The notes: generated from the sequence alone by a model not told the origin. A stretch of 64,000 bases of DNA from Blastococcus sp. URHD0036 (GCF_000701365.1 NZ_JNIK01000018.1:124001-188000); one strand, 5' to 3'; counted from the stretch's first letter, positions 37,498 to 46,897 are shown. A program made the numbers and translations.

Positions 37498-38882
37498 GGG
37501 ACCAGCACCCGGCTCCCCCGCAGCAGCGGCGTCAGGGCCGAGGCGGCCAGGTCGGTGACGTCGTCGGGGTCGCTGCCGGTCTGGTACCCGATCAGGCTGC
37601 GCACGAAGTCCAGTTCCGCCGTCGATCCGGTCAGCTGACCGGGCACCCGGTCGCCCGCCGCCCCGCCGGGGTTGGGGTCGTTCGCGTCGAGCGGCACCTC
37701 CTGCGGGCTCCGACCGCCCAGGCAGCGCGGGTTGCCGGAGACGGGGTTGTCGACCGAGTCGACGCCGTCCTCCGGCGGCCGGGGGCAGTAGTACTCGCCC
37801 TGCTCGGTCGCGGCGATGAGGCCGTCGATGTCGTCCAGGCCCTGGCAGTCCGGGCCCGAGCTGTCGAGGTACGCGGGCTGGTCACCGGGCTGGTACGGGT
37901 TCCGCGGCGGGAGCGTGATGGTGATGTTCAGGTTGAGCGCCGGGTCGCCGTCGCCGCCGAAGGCCTCGCTGATCATCGGGTTGAACCGCGAGAGCCCGTT
38001 GAGCACGCACGGGTAGACCGGCGAGTACTCGGCGAACAACCCGAGGACGGGCCGCGAGGTCTCGGCGAGGGAGATCAGGTTCGGCTCGTTGCGCTCGAGG
38101 AACTCCGCCGCCGTGGTCGACGAGGCGTCGACCACGGTGAAGGTCCGGCGCAGCTGCTCGGTCTGGTCGACCAGCGTGTCCGCCGTGACCGACAGGTTGT
38201 CCAGCACCGCCAGCAGGTCGTCGGCGGCCGAGGAGTAGGTGTCGGCGAAGTCGGCCAGCGCGGAGATGTCGTGCTGGATGTCGGGCAGGACCGTGTTCAG
38301 CTCCCCCACGTACTCCCCGATGTCCGCCAGGTTCTCGCCGAGGGACTCCCCGCGACCGCGCACCGCGCCGGCGACCGCGGCGAGGGTGTAGCTGAGGTCC
38401 TGCGGCTCGACCGCCTGCAGCAGCGGGAGCAGGTCGTCGATCACCCGCTGGAGCTCGATGGCGTTCTCCGTCCGGTCCTGCCCGATCACGTCGCCGTCGG
38501 ACAGGCGCTCGGCGCCGGGCTCGTCGGGCAGCACCAGGGAGACGTACCGCTCGCCGAACAGCGTCTTGGGGAGCAGCCGCGCGGAGACGTCGGCCGGGAT
38601 CCGGTCGAGGTACTGCGGCCGGATCGCGAGCTCGATGGTCGCGCCGTCGGCGCTCGCCTCGACGTCGCGGACCTCGCCGACGATCATGCCGCGCACCTTG
38701 ACGTCGGACGTCTCCTGCAGCTGGTTGCCGACGGTGTCGGTCTCCAGCGTGACGCGGGCGAAGCCGGTGAACGCCTTGTCGTAGAGCGCGACGGTCAGCC
38801 CCAGCAGGAGGGCGAGGACCACCAGGAAGGCCAGCCCCTGCAGGCGCCGGCGGACGACCGCCCCCCGTGCCACGCCGCTCAC
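37494..38882 (-). CDS. mceA: Mce family protein A
   Basis: 462 residues from GTG 38882, overlapping the yrbEB stop. Anchor LQGLAFLVVLALLLGLTVALY, MCE domain from about residue 38 (RVTLETDTVGNQLQETSDVKVRGMIVGEV). The long C-terminal region has several cysteines (YPCVLNG, GPDCQG, EYYCPRP, NPRCLGG), expected to be oxidised outside the membrane. MceA is the first Mce subunit after the permeases. Substrate of the system (sterol, fatty acid or other lipid) cannot be told from sequence. Confidence 0.92.
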   Translation of the reverse strand: MSGVARGAVVRRRLQGLAFLVVLALLLGLTVALYDKAFTGFARVTLETDTVGNQLQETSDVKVRGMIVGEVRDVEASADGATIELAIRPQYLDRIPADVSARLLPKTLFGERYVSLVLPDEPGAERLSDGDVIGQDRTENAIELQRVIDDLLPLLQAVEPQDLSYTLAAVAGAVRGRGESLGENLADIGEYVGELNTVLPDIQHDISALADFADTYSSAADDLLAVLDNLSVTADTLVDQTEQLRRTFTVVDASSTTAAEFLERNEPNLISLAETSRPVLGLFAEYSPVYPCVLNGLSRFNPMISEAFGGDGDPALNLNITITLPPRNPYQPGDQPAYLDSSGPDCQGLDDIDGLIAATEQGEYYCPRPPEDGVDSVDNPVSGNPRCLGGRSPQEVPLDANDPNPGGAAGDRVPGQLTGSTAELDFVRSLIGYQTGSDPDDVTDLAASALTPLLRGSRVLVP

Positions 38883-39745
38883 CCCGCGATCCGGACGGTC
38901 GTCGTCGAGCCCCAGATGGCCAGCGACAGGAACAGGTCGATGACCATCACGGCCACGATGGAGAACCGGACGGCACGGCCGACGGCCAGACCCACGCCCG
39001 CCGGGCCACCGGAGGCCCGGTACCCGTAGTAGCAGTGGCTGAGGATGATCACGACGGAGAAGACCAGCACCTTGACGAACGACCAGAGGACGTCCTGCGG
39101 CGGCAGGAACAGGTTGAAGTAGTGGTCGTAGGTGCCCGCCGATTGGGCATAGGCCTGGGTGGTGATCAGCCGGGTGGCGAAGTAGCTGCTGAGCAGTCCG
39201 ATCACGTACAGCGGGATGACGGCGACGAAGCCGGCGACGATGCGGGTGGTGACCAGGAAGGGCAGTGACGGCACGCCCATCACCTCGAGGGCGTCGATCT
39301 CCTCGTTGATCCGCATGGCCCCGATCTGCGCCGTGAAGCCGCAGCCCACCGTCGCCGACAGCGCCAGCCCGGCGACCAGGGGGGCGATCTCGCGGGTGTT
39401 GAAGTACGCGGAGAGGAAGCCGGTGAAGGCGGAGGTGCCCAGCTGGTCCAGCGCCTGGTAGCCCTGCAGTCCCACCTCGGTGCCGGTGAAGAACGACAGG
39501 AAGCCGATGACGCCGACCGTGCCGCCGATGACGGCCAGCGCGCCGCTGCCGAAGGTCACCTCGGCCAGCAGCCGCGCGACCTCCTTCTTGTAGCGGCGCA
39601 GCGTGCGGGGCGTCCAGGCGAGCGCCCGGCCGTAGAAGCCGAGCTGGTCGCCGAGGTCGTCGAGGGTGTCCAGCGGCTTGCGCGAGACGGCGCGGACCTT
39701 GCGCAGGCCGACGCGGACCCGGTCGACCGGGCTGAGGAGGGCCAT
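38879..39745 (-). CDS. yrbEB: YrbE family permease B of the Mce transporter
   Basis: 288 residues from ATG 39745, chosen because AAGGGG lies eight bases upstream; a GTG two codons earlier overlaps the yrbEA stop. MlaE-type integral membrane permease with about five to six helices (VIGGTVGVIGFLSFFTGTEV, LVAGLALSATVGCGFTAQIGAM, IVAGFVAVIPLYVIGLLSSYF). The conserved EQ-loop-like segment INEEIDALEVMGVPSLPFLVTTRI couples to the ATPase. Pairs with yrbEA as a heterodimer. Confidence 0.94.
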   Translation of the reverse strand: MALLSPVDRVRVGLRKVRAVSRKPLDTLDDLGDQLGFYGRALAWTPRTLRRYKKEVARLLAEVTFGSGALAVIGGTVGVIGFLSFFTGTEVGLQGYQALDQLGTSAFTGFLSAYFNTREIAPLVAGLALSATVGCGFTAQIGAMRINEEIDALEVMGVPSLPFLVTTRIVAGFVAVIPLYVIGLLSSYFATRLITTQAYAQSAGTYDHYFNLFLPPQDVLWSFVKVLVFSVVIILSHCYYGYRASGGPAGVGLAVGRAVRFSIVAVMVIDLFLSLAIWGSTTTVRIAG

Positions 39746-39747
39746 CG

Positions 39748-40563
39748 TCACGACCCCTTGGGCGGGACGATCTGGAAGTACAGGGCGGTCAGCACGAAGT
39801 TCACCGCGAACAGCAGCAGGAACGTGATGACCACCGACTGGTTGACGGCGTCGCCCACGCCCTTGGGCCCACCTCCGGCCCGCAGCCCCTTGTAGGAGGC
39901 CACGATGCCCGCGATCAGCCCGAAGATCAGCGCCTTGATCTCGCCGGACCAGAAGTCCTCCACCTGGGCCAGCGCGCCGAACGAGGCCAGGTAGGCGCCC
40001 GGCGTCCCGCCCTGCAGGACGACGTTGAAGAAGTAGCCACCGGCCACGCCCACGACGCTGACCAGACCGTTCAACAGGGTGGCCACGAGCATGGCGGCGA
40101 GGACCCGGGGGACGACGAGGCGCTGGATGGGGCTGATGCCCAGCACCTCCATGGCGTCGATCTCGTCCCGGATCTTGCGCGCGCCCAGGTCGGCGCAGAT
40201 GGCCGATCCGCCGGCGCCGGCGATGAGCAGCGCGGTCACGATCGGGCTCGCCTCGCGCAGCACCGCCAGCACCGACGCCGACCCGGTGAACGACTGGGCG
40301 CCGAGCTGCCGGGTCAGCGAGCCGAGCTGCAGGGCGATGACCGCGCCGAACGGGATGGCCACCAGGGCGGTGGGCAGGATCGTCACGCTGGCCACGAACC
40401 AGGTCTGCTGCACGAACTCGCGGAACTGGAAGGGGCGCCGGGGCAGGGAGCGGGCGACGTCCAGCGCGAAGGCGAAGAGGTTGCCGCTGGCGCGCAGCGG
40501 GCGGACCGGGGAGAACTTCCCGTCGAGCAGTCCAGGGGCCTTCGGCTTGTCGGTCGCCGTCAC
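39748..40563 (-). CDS. yrbEA: YrbE family permease A of the Mce transporter
   Basis: 271 residues from GTG 40563 overlapping the mceG stop. MlaE-type permease; helices include VASVTILPTALVAIPFGAVIALQLG, IVTALLIAGAGGSAICADLGA and VLAAMLVATLLNGLVSVVGV. The cytosolic coupling segment KIRDEIDAMEVLGISPIQRLVVPRV is conserved with yrbEB. Together with yrbEB and mceG it forms the ABC-type engine of the Mce importer. Confidence 0.94.
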   Translation of the reverse strand: MTATDKPKAPGLLDGKFSPVRPLRASGNLFAFALDVARSLPRRPFQFREFVQQTWFVASVTILPTALVAIPFGAVIALQLGSLTRQLGAQSFTGSASVLAVLREASPIVTALLIAGAGGSAICADLGARKIRDEIDAMEVLGISPIQRLVVPRVLAAMLVATLLNGLVSVVGVAGGYFFNVVLQGGTPGAYLASFGALAQVEDFWSGEIKALIFGLIAGIVASYKGLRAGGGPKGVGDAVNQSVVITFLLLFAVNFVLTALYFQIVPPKGS

Positions 40564-41687
40564 GACCGGCCCCGCGACGCCGGCAGCACCGCGGTGGCAC
40601 TGCCGGCCGGGACGCCGTCGGCGTCCCAGTGCCGTCCGCCGGCACCGGCGGTCGGCTGGAAGACGCCGGCGTCGGCCTGGGCCAGCAGGTCCGGCGGCAG
40701 GGAGGCGCGGATCGCCTCGGCGGTGTCGCCGTCGAACTCGTGCAGCATCCGGGCGACCCGCTCCTGACGCCGCCGCTGCGCCTTGCGCTCGGGCAGCCCC
40801 GGCGAGGGCTCCAGCTGCGGCGGGACGGCGTCCCCTCCGCTGGCGCCCTTGGGCCCGATGCCGTTGTGCGCGTCCCCACCGCGGGCCTCCAGGGCCGCCA
40901 TCTCCGCCTCGACCTGGGCGACGTCCTTCTCTTCGCTCATCCCGATCGGGCCCTCGCGCCGGCCGTTGAGGAACTGCCGGACGACGGGCTCCTGGCTGGT
41001 GAGCAGCTGCTCGCGCGGCCCGAACATCGCCAGGTGCCGGCGGAAGAGGAGGCCGAGGTTGTCCGGCACCGTGCGGGCGGTGCCGATGTCGTGGGTGACG
41101 ATGAGGAAGGTCGCGTCGATCTGGGCGTTGAGGTCGACGATCAGCTGGTTCAGGTAGGCGACGCGGACCGGGTCGAGACCGGAGTCCGGCTCGTCGAACA
41201 GGATGATCTCGGGGTCGAGCACGAGGGCGCGGGCGAGACCGGCGCGCTTGCGCATACCGCCGGAGATCTCGCCGGGCAGCTTCCCCTCGGCGCCCTGCAG
41301 ACCGACCATGTCCATCTTCTCGAGGACGATGCGCCTGATCTCCGACTCGCTCTTCTTCGTGTGCTCGCGCAGCGGGAAGGCGATGTTGTCGAAGAGGTTC
41401 ATCGAGCCGAAGAGGGCGCCGTCCTGGAACAGGACGCCGAAGAGCTTCCGCACCTCGTACAGCCGGTGCTCGCTGGTCCGGACGATGTCGGTGTCGCTGA
41501 TGACGATCGAGCCGCGTTCTGGCTTGAGCAGCCCCACCAGCGACTTGAGGAAGACCGACTTGCCGGTGCCCGACGGCCCGAGCAGTACGGAGATCTCGCC
41601 GGGCGGCAGCGTGAGCGTGACGTCGCTCCAGATGTTCTGGCTGCCGAACGACTTCGTCAGCCCCTCGACCCGGACCTCGACGCCCAC
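40560..41687 (-). CDS. mceG: Mce transporter ATPase MceG (Mkl)
   Basis: 375 residues from GTG 41687, chosen because GGGAGGAC stands just upstream and the peptide opens VGVEVRVEGLTKSFG, as in mycobacterial Mkl; a longer in-frame reading has no ribosome site. Walker A GPSGTGKS, signature ISGGMRKRAGLARAL, Walker B IILFDEPDSGLDP, and the H-loop THDIGTA. A C-terminal extension from about residue 245 is basic and coiled-coil-like. Powers lipid import through YrbE/Mce. First gene of the operon; all downstream mce genes overlap by 1-4 bases or lie within a few bases. Confidence 0.95.
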   Translation of the reverse strand: MGVEVRVEGLTKSFGSQNIWSDVTLTLPPGEISVLLGPSGTGKSVFLKSLVGLLKPERGSIVISDTDIVRTSEHRLYEVRKLFGVLFQDGALFGSMNLFDNIAFPLREHTKKSESEIRRIVLEKMDMVGLQGAEGKLPGEISGGMRKRAGLARALVLDPEIILFDEPDSGLDPVRVAYLNQLIVDLNAQIDATFLIVTHDIGTARTVPDNLGLLFRRHLAMFGPREQLLTSQEPVVRQFLNGRREGPIGMSEEKDVAQVEAEMAALEARGGDAHNGIGPKGASGGDAVPPQLEPSPGLPERKAQRRRQERVARMLHEFDGDTAEAIRASLPPDLLAQADAGVFQPTAGAGGRHWDADGVPAGSATAVLPASRGRS

Positions 41688-41810
41688 GTCGTCCTCCCGT
41701 TTCCCCAGCTCCGTTGCCGGTGACCGCTCGAGATCGGCGAGCGGCTCCGGAATTGTGGGTCGCCGTACGACACGTCGCACGTCAGAGCCACGCTCCGTAC
41801 CTACCAGCCA

Positions 41811-41837
41811 GTAACGAGCGGTCCGGCGAGAGGTTAC
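41811..41837. promoter_or_regulatory. Inverted repeat upstream of the mce operon
   Basis: GTAAC (41811-41815) and GTTAC (41833-41837) form an inverted repeat with a 17-base spacer, and a TACCAGCCAGTAA segment at 41802-41814 overlaps the left arm. It is about 125-150 bases upstream of mceG. TetR-family regulators of lipid genes in actinobacteria often bind sites with TTAC/GTAA halves; whether one acts here is unknown. Confidence 0.25.
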
Positions 41838-41890
41838 GTGGCTCACGGAGACGACGTGACGGGCGTCTCCGATCGTTCACCCGAACGCGC

Positions 41891-41925
41891 AGAGGCCGTC
41901 CTCCCCGAGGGGGAGGACGGCCTCT
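41891..41925 (-). terminator. Terminator after rplL
   Basis: Perfect 16-base inverted repeat, arms 41891-41906 and 41910-41925, three-base GAG loop, 44 bases beyond the rplL stop on the minus strand. Separates the rplJ-rplL transcript from the mce operon. Confidence 0.85.
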
Positions 41926-41969
41926 GTGGTGCGGGTGGAGCTACCCGGCGGTGATCAGCCGGGGAGGGG

Positions 41970-42362
41970 TCACTTGACGGTGACGGTGGCGCCGGCGCCC
42001 TCGAGAGCGGCCTTGGCCTTCTCGGCGGCGTCCTTGGCGACCTTCTCCAGGACCGGCTTCGGCGCGCCGTCGACCAGGTCCTTGGCCTCCTTGAGGCCGA
42101 GCGAGGTCAGGCCGCGCACCTCCTTGATGACCTGGATCTTCTTGTCGCCGGCAGCCTCGAGGATGACGTCGAACTCGTCCTGCTCGGCGGCCTCCTCGGC
42201 GCCACCGCCGCCGCCACCGGCGGCCGGGGCGGCCGCGACGGCGACGGGCGCAGCAGCGGTGACCTCGAAGGTCTCCTCGAACTGCTTCACGAACTCGGAC
42301 AGCTCGAGGAGGGTCATCTCCTTGAACGCGTCGAGCAGGTCACTGGTGGAAAGCTTGGCCAT
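41970..42362 (-). CDS. rplL: 50S ribosomal protein L7/L12
   Basis: 130 residues. N-terminal dimerisation domain ([29 protein letters not shown]), Ala/Gly-rich hinge, and the C-terminal factor-binding domain ([32 protein letters not shown]). Forms the flexible stalk that recruits EF-Tu, EF-G and other GTPases. Follows rplJ by 17 bases. Confidence 0.98.
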   Translation of the reverse strand: MAKLSTSDLLDAFKEMTLLELSEFVKQFEETFEVTAAAPVAVAAAPAAGGGGGGAEEAAEQDEFDVILEAAGDKKIQVIKEVRGLTSLGLKEAKDLVDGAPKPVLEKVAKDAAEKAKAALEGAGATVTVK

Positions 42363-42379
42363 GGTCGTCTCCTTCTGGG

Positions 42380-42997
42380 TCAGTCGGTGCTGGCCGCGGC
42401 ATCGGCGGCGTCAGCGGTGTCGGGGGTGGTGTCAGCAGCAGCGGCAGCGCTGTCGTCGGCAGCAGGAGCGGCAGAGCCCTCGGTGGACTCCTTCTTCTCC
42501 TGCAGCGCGGCGGCCAGACGGGCGACCTGCGACAGCGGGGCCTGGAACAGCCCGGCGGCCTTGGTCAGGTTGCCCTTCATCGCGCCGGCCAGCTTGGCCA
42601 GGAGCACCTCGCGGGGCTCGACGTCGGCCAGGGCGGTGACCTCGGCGGGCGAGACCGTACGGCCCTCGACCACGCCGCCCTTGACGACGAGCAGCGGGTT
42701 GGCGCGCGCGAAGTCACGGATGGCCTTGGCGGCCTCGACGACGTCGCCCTCGATGAAGGCGATCGCGGTCGGGCCGTTCAGCAGCGGAGCCAGGTCGGAG
42801 TGACCGACCGAGTCCGCCGCCCGCTTCGTCAGGGTGTTCTTGACGACGGCGTAGCTGCTGCCCGCACCGAGGGAACGGCGCAGCTGGGTCAGCTGCGCCA
42901 CGGTGAGCCCGCGGTACTCGGTGAGCACTGCCGCACTGGACTTCTGGAACCGCTCGGTGATCTCGTCGATCACCGCGGCCTTGGCCGGTGTGGGCAC
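42380..42997 (-). CDS. rplJ: 50S ribosomal protein L10
   Basis: 205 residues from GTG 42997 with GAGGAGG upstream, opening [20 protein letters not shown]. Globular RNA-binding domain ([33 protein letters not shown]) and a C-terminal helix that binds L12 dimers ([16 protein letters not shown]), followed by about 35 residues of Ala/Asp/Thr low-complexity tail. In many bacteria L10-L12 binds its own mRNA leader; the leader here is about 200 bases. Confidence 0.97.
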   Translation of the reverse strand: MPTPAKAAVIDEITERFQKSSAAVLTEYRGLTVAQLTQLRRSLGAGSSYAVVKNTLTKRAADSVGHSDLAPLLNGPTAIAFIEGDVVEAAKAIRDFARANPLLVVKGGVVEGRTVSPAEVTALADVEPREVLLAKLAGAMKGNLTKAAGLFQAPLSQVARLAAALQEKKESTEGSAAPAADDSAAAAADTTPDTADAADAAASTD

Positions 42998-43217
42998 GGG
43001 GCCTCCTCTCGTCTGTCGGGCGACCTCGGGTCGCTGCACGACGACGATCTCCGGCCCGGAGACGACGAACGCCCCGGCGCAGGCGCACGGGGCGAGGGCG
43101 GGCACGAGGCCCACGATCGAACCGTCCTCCTGCGCGGGTCGCCCGGCATTCCGGGACCTTCGATCGCACGCGGACGTGCGACGACCAGCGGTCGTGGGGG
43201 GAACGTCGACAAGGGTA
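42998..43217 (-). promoter_or_regulatory. rplJ leader and possible promoter
   Basis: The 312-base gap between rplJ and rplA holds the rplA terminator, then on the minus strand a -10-like TACCCT (43212-43217) and a leader of about 200 bases. In the leader, around 43139-43160, GGTCCCGGAATGCCGGGCGACC folds as a hairpin. Position fits an autoregulatory L10 leader, known in other bacteria, but I cannot show the kink-turn consensus here. Confidence 0.35.
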
Positions 43218-43257
43218 CACGCGCCCGTGGGCGGTCCCCCGCCGGGTCGGTGACGCG

Positions 43258-43295
43258 CGAGGGCCCCGCAGCGCAGGTGCGCGGCGGGGCCCTCG
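43258..43295 (-). terminator. Terminator after rplA
   Basis: Perfect 12-base inverted repeat (arms 43258-43269 and 43284-43295) with a 14-base loop, 14 bases beyond the rplA stop. Separates the rplK-rplA transcript from rplJ-rplL. Confidence 0.7.
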
Positions 43296-43309
43296 TACGG
43301 CAGTCCTGC

Positions 43310-44029
43310 TTACGCGGTGGGCTCGTCCACCGTCAGGTTGCGGGTGCGGTTCGGGTCGACCGGGATGCCCGGGCCCATGGTGGTCGAGATGGTGACCTTC
43401 TTGACGTAGCGGCCCTTGGCGGCGGCCGGCTTCGCCCGCAGCACCTCGTCGAGCGCGGCGGCGTAGTTCTCCACCAGCTTCGTCTCGTCGAACGACGCCT
43501 TGCCGATCACCAGGTGCAGGTTGGCCTGCTTGTCGACGCGGAAGTTGATCTTCCCGCCCTTGATGTCGTTGACGGCCTTGGTGACGTCGGGGGTCACCGT
43601 GCCCGTCTTCGGGTTCGGCATCAGGCCACGGGGGCCGAGGATGCGCGCGATCCGGCCGACCTTGGCCATCTGGTCGGGGGTGGCGATCGCCGCGTCGAAG
43701 TCCAGGAAGCCGCCCTGGATGCGCTCGATCAGGTCGTCGGAGCCGACGACGTCGGCGCCCGCGGCCTCGGCCTCGGCAGCGCGGTCACCGGTCGCGAAGA
43801 CGATGACGCGGGCGGTCTTGCCGGTGCCGTGCGGCAGGTTCACCGTGCCGCGGACCATCTGGTCGGCCTTGCGGGGGTCGACCCCGAGCCGCATGGCGAC
43901 CTCGACGGTCGCGTCGTAGGCGGTCGGCGAGGTCTCCTTCGCCAGCCCCGCGGCCTGCAGCGGGGTGTACAGGCTGTCGCGGTCGACCTTCGTCGCCGCC
44001 TCGCGGTACTTCTTGCCGTGCTTCGCCAT
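43310..44029 (-). CDS. rplA: 50S ribosomal protein L1
   Basis: 239 residues beginning [20 protein letters not shown]. Forms the L1 stalk that guides deacylated tRNA out of the E site. Signature [33 protein letters not shown]. Last gene of the rplK-rplA unit and followed by a hairpin. Confidence 0.98.
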   Translation of the reverse strand: MAKHGKKYREAATKVDRDSLYTPLQAAGLAKETSPTAYDATVEVAMRLGVDPRKADQMVRGTVNLPHGTGKTARVIVFATGDRAAEAEAAGADVVGSDDLIERIQGGFLDFDAAIATPDQMAKVGRIARILGPRGLMPNPKTGTVTPDVTKAVNDIKGGKINFRVDKQANLHLVIGKASFDETKLVENYAAALDEVLRAKPAAAKGRYVKKVTISTTMGPGIPVDPNRTRNLTVDEPTA

Positions 44030-44135
44030 GGTGGTTCCTCTCCTCCGCCCGTCGGGCGGGGTCGTGTGGTTCGCGGGCCTGGCGCGGCCCTCCCACGAGT
44101 GCTGCCGCCGTCCGGTGGGACGGCGGGTCCGTCGA

Positions 44136-44564
44136 CTACTGGACGGTGATGCCCATCGACCGGGCGGTGCCGGCGATGATCTTCTCGGCCTCGTCGAGGT
44201 CGTTGGCGTTCAGGTCGGCCATCTTGGTCTGCGCGATCTCGCGGACCTGGTCACGCGTGACCGTGGCGACCTTGGTCTTGTGCGGCTCGCCCGAGCCCTT
44301 CTCGACACCAGCGGCCTTGAGCAGCATGCGCGCCGCCGGCGGGGTCTTGGTGACGAAGGTCAACGAGCGGTCCTCGAAGACCGAGATCTCGACCGGGATC
44401 ACGTTGCCGCGCTGCGACTCCGTGGCGGCGTTGTACGCCTTGCAGAACTCCATGATGTTGACGCCGTGCTGGCCGAGCGCCGGACCCACGGGCGGCGCGG
44501 GGGTCGCCGCACCGGCGTTGATCTGGAGCTTGATGACCGCGGTCAACCGCTTCCGGGGAGGCAT
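44136..44564 (-). CDS. rplK: 50S ribosomal protein L11
   Basis: 142 residues beginning [20 protein letters not shown]. Binds the GTPase-associated centre of 23S rRNA; needed for stringent-factor activation and the target of thiopeptides. The proline-rich hinge region [23 protein letters not shown] and the C-terminal RNA-binding motif ([29 protein letters not shown]) are intact. Confidence 0.98.
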   Translation of the reverse strand: MPPRKRLTAVIKLQINAGAATPAPPVGPALGQHGVNIMEFCKAYNAATESQRGNVIPVEISVFEDRSLTFVTKTPPAARMLLKAAGVEKGSGEPHKTKVATVTRDQVREIAQTKMADLNANDLDEAEKIIAGTARSMGITVQ

Positions 44565-44607
44565 GGCTTCCTTCTTCTTCTCGTGTGTTCGGTCCGGGAT
44601 ACCCGGA

Positions 44608-45486
44608 TCAGATCTTGCTGACCTGGGTGAACGACAGCTCGACGGGCGTCTCGCGCCCGAAGATCGAGACCAGGACCTGCAGCTTCTGCTGCTCGGCGTT
44701 GATCTCGTTGATGGTGGCGGGCAGCGTCGCAAACGGGCCGTCCATGACCGTCACCGACTCGCCGACCTCGAAGTCGACGACCGCGACCGGCGCCGCGGCG
44801 GTGGTCCCGCCGGTGGCGCCCGGCTCGGCCACCTTTGCCGACTGGGGGGTGGCCGGCGGCGCGAGGAGGGTGACGACCTCGTCGATCGACAGCGGCGAGG
44901 GCCGGGAGGTGGCACCGACGAACCCGGTGACGCCGGGGGTGTTGCGCACCGCGCCCCACGACTCGTCGTTGAGGTCCATCCGGACGAGGAGGTAGCCGGG
45001 GAGCTTCTTCCGGTTGACCTGGGTCCGCTTCCCGTTCTTGATCTCGGTGACCTCCTCGGTGGGCACCTCGATCTGGAAGATGTAGTCCTCCATGTCCAGG
45101 GACTGGATCCGCGACTCGAGGTTGGTCTTCACCTTGTTCTCGTAGCCGGCGTAGGAGTGGATGACGTACCAGTCGCCGAACTGCGCCTTGAGCCGGTTGC
45201 GCAGCGCCTCGATCGGGTCGGCGTCCTCCTCCGGCTCCTCGGCGGCGGGCTCGACGAGCGGGTCGCTGGCCAGCGTGTCCGGGTCGCCGGTCTCGATCTC
45301 GGGGACGACGTCGGCCTCGGGGCCGGCGGTGTCCTGGTCGACGGTGTCGACGCTGCCCTCGGCCGCGCCGGTCTCCCCGGCACCGGTCTCGAGGTCGACG
45401 CTGCCGAACTCGTCGGCGCGGGCGTCGTCCAGGTCGATCGCGGGGACGGCGCTGTCGGTCTCGAAGGGCTCGCGGGGGTCGGTCAC
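44608..45486 (-). CDS. nusG: Transcription factor NusG with acidic N-terminus
   Basis: 292 residues from a GTG start, against about 180 in E. coli. About 103 N-terminal residues are strongly acidic and low-complexity, then the NGN domain ([20 protein letters not shown] to about residue 205) and the KOW domain ([26 protein letters not shown]-terminal 60 residues). The linker between them is about 30 residues and Ala/Pro/Thr-rich. NusG binds RNA polymerase and couples it to Rho and to S10 of the ribosome. Between secE and rplK as in all actinobacteria. Confidence 0.96.
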   Translation of the reverse strand: MTDPREPFETDSAVPAIDLDDARADEFGSVDLETGAGETGAAEGSVDTVDQDTAGPEADVVPEIETGDPDTLASDPLVEPAAEEPEEDADPIEALRNRLKAQFGDWYVIHSYAGYENKVKTNLESRIQSLDMEDYIFQIEVPTEEVTEIKNGKRTQVNRKKLPGYLLVRMDLNDESWGAVRNTPGVTGFVGATSRPSPLSIDEVVTLLAPPATPQSAKVAEPGATGGTTAAAPVAVVDFEVGESVTVMDGPFATLPATINEINAEQQKLQVLVSIFGRETPVELSFTQVSKI

Positions 45487-45528
45487 GGAGTTTGCTTCCT
45501 TTGCGTCGTGTGCTGCGGGCGGGGGCGG

Positions 45529-46080
45529 TCAGCCGAAGACGGCGAGCACGCCCTTCGCGAAGAGGAGGTCCAGGCCGGCCACCAGCGCGACGATGAAGGT
45601 CACGAAGACGATGACGACGGTCGTGTAGGTGATGAGCTCGCGGCGCCCGGGCCAGATGACCTTGCGGAGCTCGGCGACGACCTCGCGGAGGAACCGGCGG
45701 AGGCTGCGGCGACGGCGCTGCTCCGCAGCGCGCTCGCGCTCGGCGGCGGCCCGGGAGCGGGTGCCCGTGCCGGCGTCGGAGCGGCCGGCGGGCCGGGCCG
45801 GGGTCCGCTCGCGCGCGGGGCGCGGCGTGCGCCGGGCGACCGGCTCCTCGTCGTCGTCCTCGTCCTCGTCGTCCGCGGCGGTGATGCGGCCGCCGCGACG
45901 GCGGGCGGAGCGGGGGACGACCTTGTCCTCCTCGGACTCGGCCTCCTCGGCGAGTGCGTCCTCGGCGGCCTCCAGCTCACCGGCGTCGTCGACGCCCGGG
46001 GCCTCCCGGTCGAGCTGCTCGTCGGTCGCGTCGGAGGCGTCGCGGGGGTCGTCCTCGCGTCCGCTCTTCTCGTCGCTCAC
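45529..46080 (-). CDS. secE: Preprotein translocase subunit SecE with long N-terminus
   Basis: 183 residues. Only the last 60 are the conserved SecE part: amphipathic helix RRFLREVVAELRKVIWPGRRELI and one membrane helix YTTVVIVFVTFIVALVAGLDLLF. The first 120 residues are a mixed acidic (DEDEDDDEEP) and basic (ARRTPRPARERTPARPAGR) disordered region. SecE clamps SecY in the membrane. Order secE-nusG-rplK-rplA is canonical; tRNA-Trp is directly upstream. Confidence 0.95.
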   Translation of the reverse strand: MSDEKSGREDDPRDASDATDEQLDREAPGVDDAGELEAAEDALAEEAESEEDKVVPRSARRRGGRITAADDEDEDDDEEPVARRTPRPARERTPARPAGRSDAGTGTRSRAAAERERAAEQRRRRSLRRFLREVVAELRKVIWPGRRELITYTTVVIVFVTFIVALVAGLDLLFAKGVLAVFG

Positions 46081-46198
46081 TGCGCCTCGCTGCTTCGTCG
46101 TGGTGGCCGCGGCCGCGGGGCGCGGCCGGCGTGCTGGTCCGGTGTCGTGCGGTCGTGCTGTGCGTGCTGGTCGCCGGCGGGATCACCGGCGGCACGGG

Positions 46199-46271
<73 letters not shown>

Positions 46272-46468
46272 AGTGCCCGGGACGGCTGCCCTGAGCTGGG
46301 CCCGGGGGGCGCCTCGCCTCGCGCGGGCACCGATTCCCCGAGGGGATCCGGGGCACGCCGGTGGCGGGGTCGAACCCCAGGACGTCGAGTGTACGGGACC
46401 GGCAGGACCTCGGGCCATCGCCCCGCCCGCCTGCCCGGTCGGCCCGGTCGGGGCCGGGGGCGGGACCG

Positions 46469-46897
46469 TCAGGCCAGCCGGACCACGGCGCGGGCCAGGG
46501 AGAGGACCTTCTCGCCGCCGCTGGTCACGGTGAGGTCCACCCGGAACCGCCCGTCGTCGAGGACGACGGCCACCCGGCCGCGCACGGTGACCTCGGCGCC
46601 GGTGTCGTCGTCGGGCACCACCACCGGGCGGCCGAAGCGGACCTGGTACTCGACCAGGGCGGCGGGATCGCCGGCCCACTCGCTGACCGCCCGGCCGGCC
46701 AGCCCCATGGTCAGCATCCCGTGCGCGATGACGCCGGGCAGGCCGACCGACGTGGCGACCCGGTCGCTCCAGTGGATCGGGTTGAGGTCACCCGACGCGC
46801 CGGCGTACCGGACCAGGTCGGCCCGCGTGACCGCGTAGACCTGCTCGGGCAGCTCCGTGCCGACGGCGACGTCGGCCGCGTCGACACGGGCGCTCAC
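46469..46897 (-). CDS. hadB: (3R)-hydroxyacyl-ACP dehydratase subunit HadB
   Basis: 142 residues, single hot-dog domain of the MaoC family. The hydratase-2 motif with the catalytic Asp and His is present: YAGASGDLNPIHWSDRVA. HadB is the catalytic half of the HadAB heterodimer that dehydrates beta-hydroxyacyl intermediates in type II fatty-acid elongation in mycobacteria. It overlaps hadA by four bases. No hadC follows; tRNA-Trp is next. Confidence 0.92.
   Translation of the reverse strand: MSARVDAADVAVGTELPEQVYAVTRADLVRYAGASGDLNPIHWSDRVATSVGLPGVIAHGMLTMGLAGRAVSEWAGDPAALVEYQVRFGRPVVVPDDDTGAEVTVRGRVAVVLDDGRFRVDLTVTSGGEKVLSLARAVVRLA

Noticed and set aside
46371-46395. GGGGTTCGACCCC on the minus strand, resembling a tRNA T-arm
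   Set aside because: The stem-loop does not fit a 5-base stem with a 7-base loop, and no acceptor, anticodon or D-arm can be built around it.
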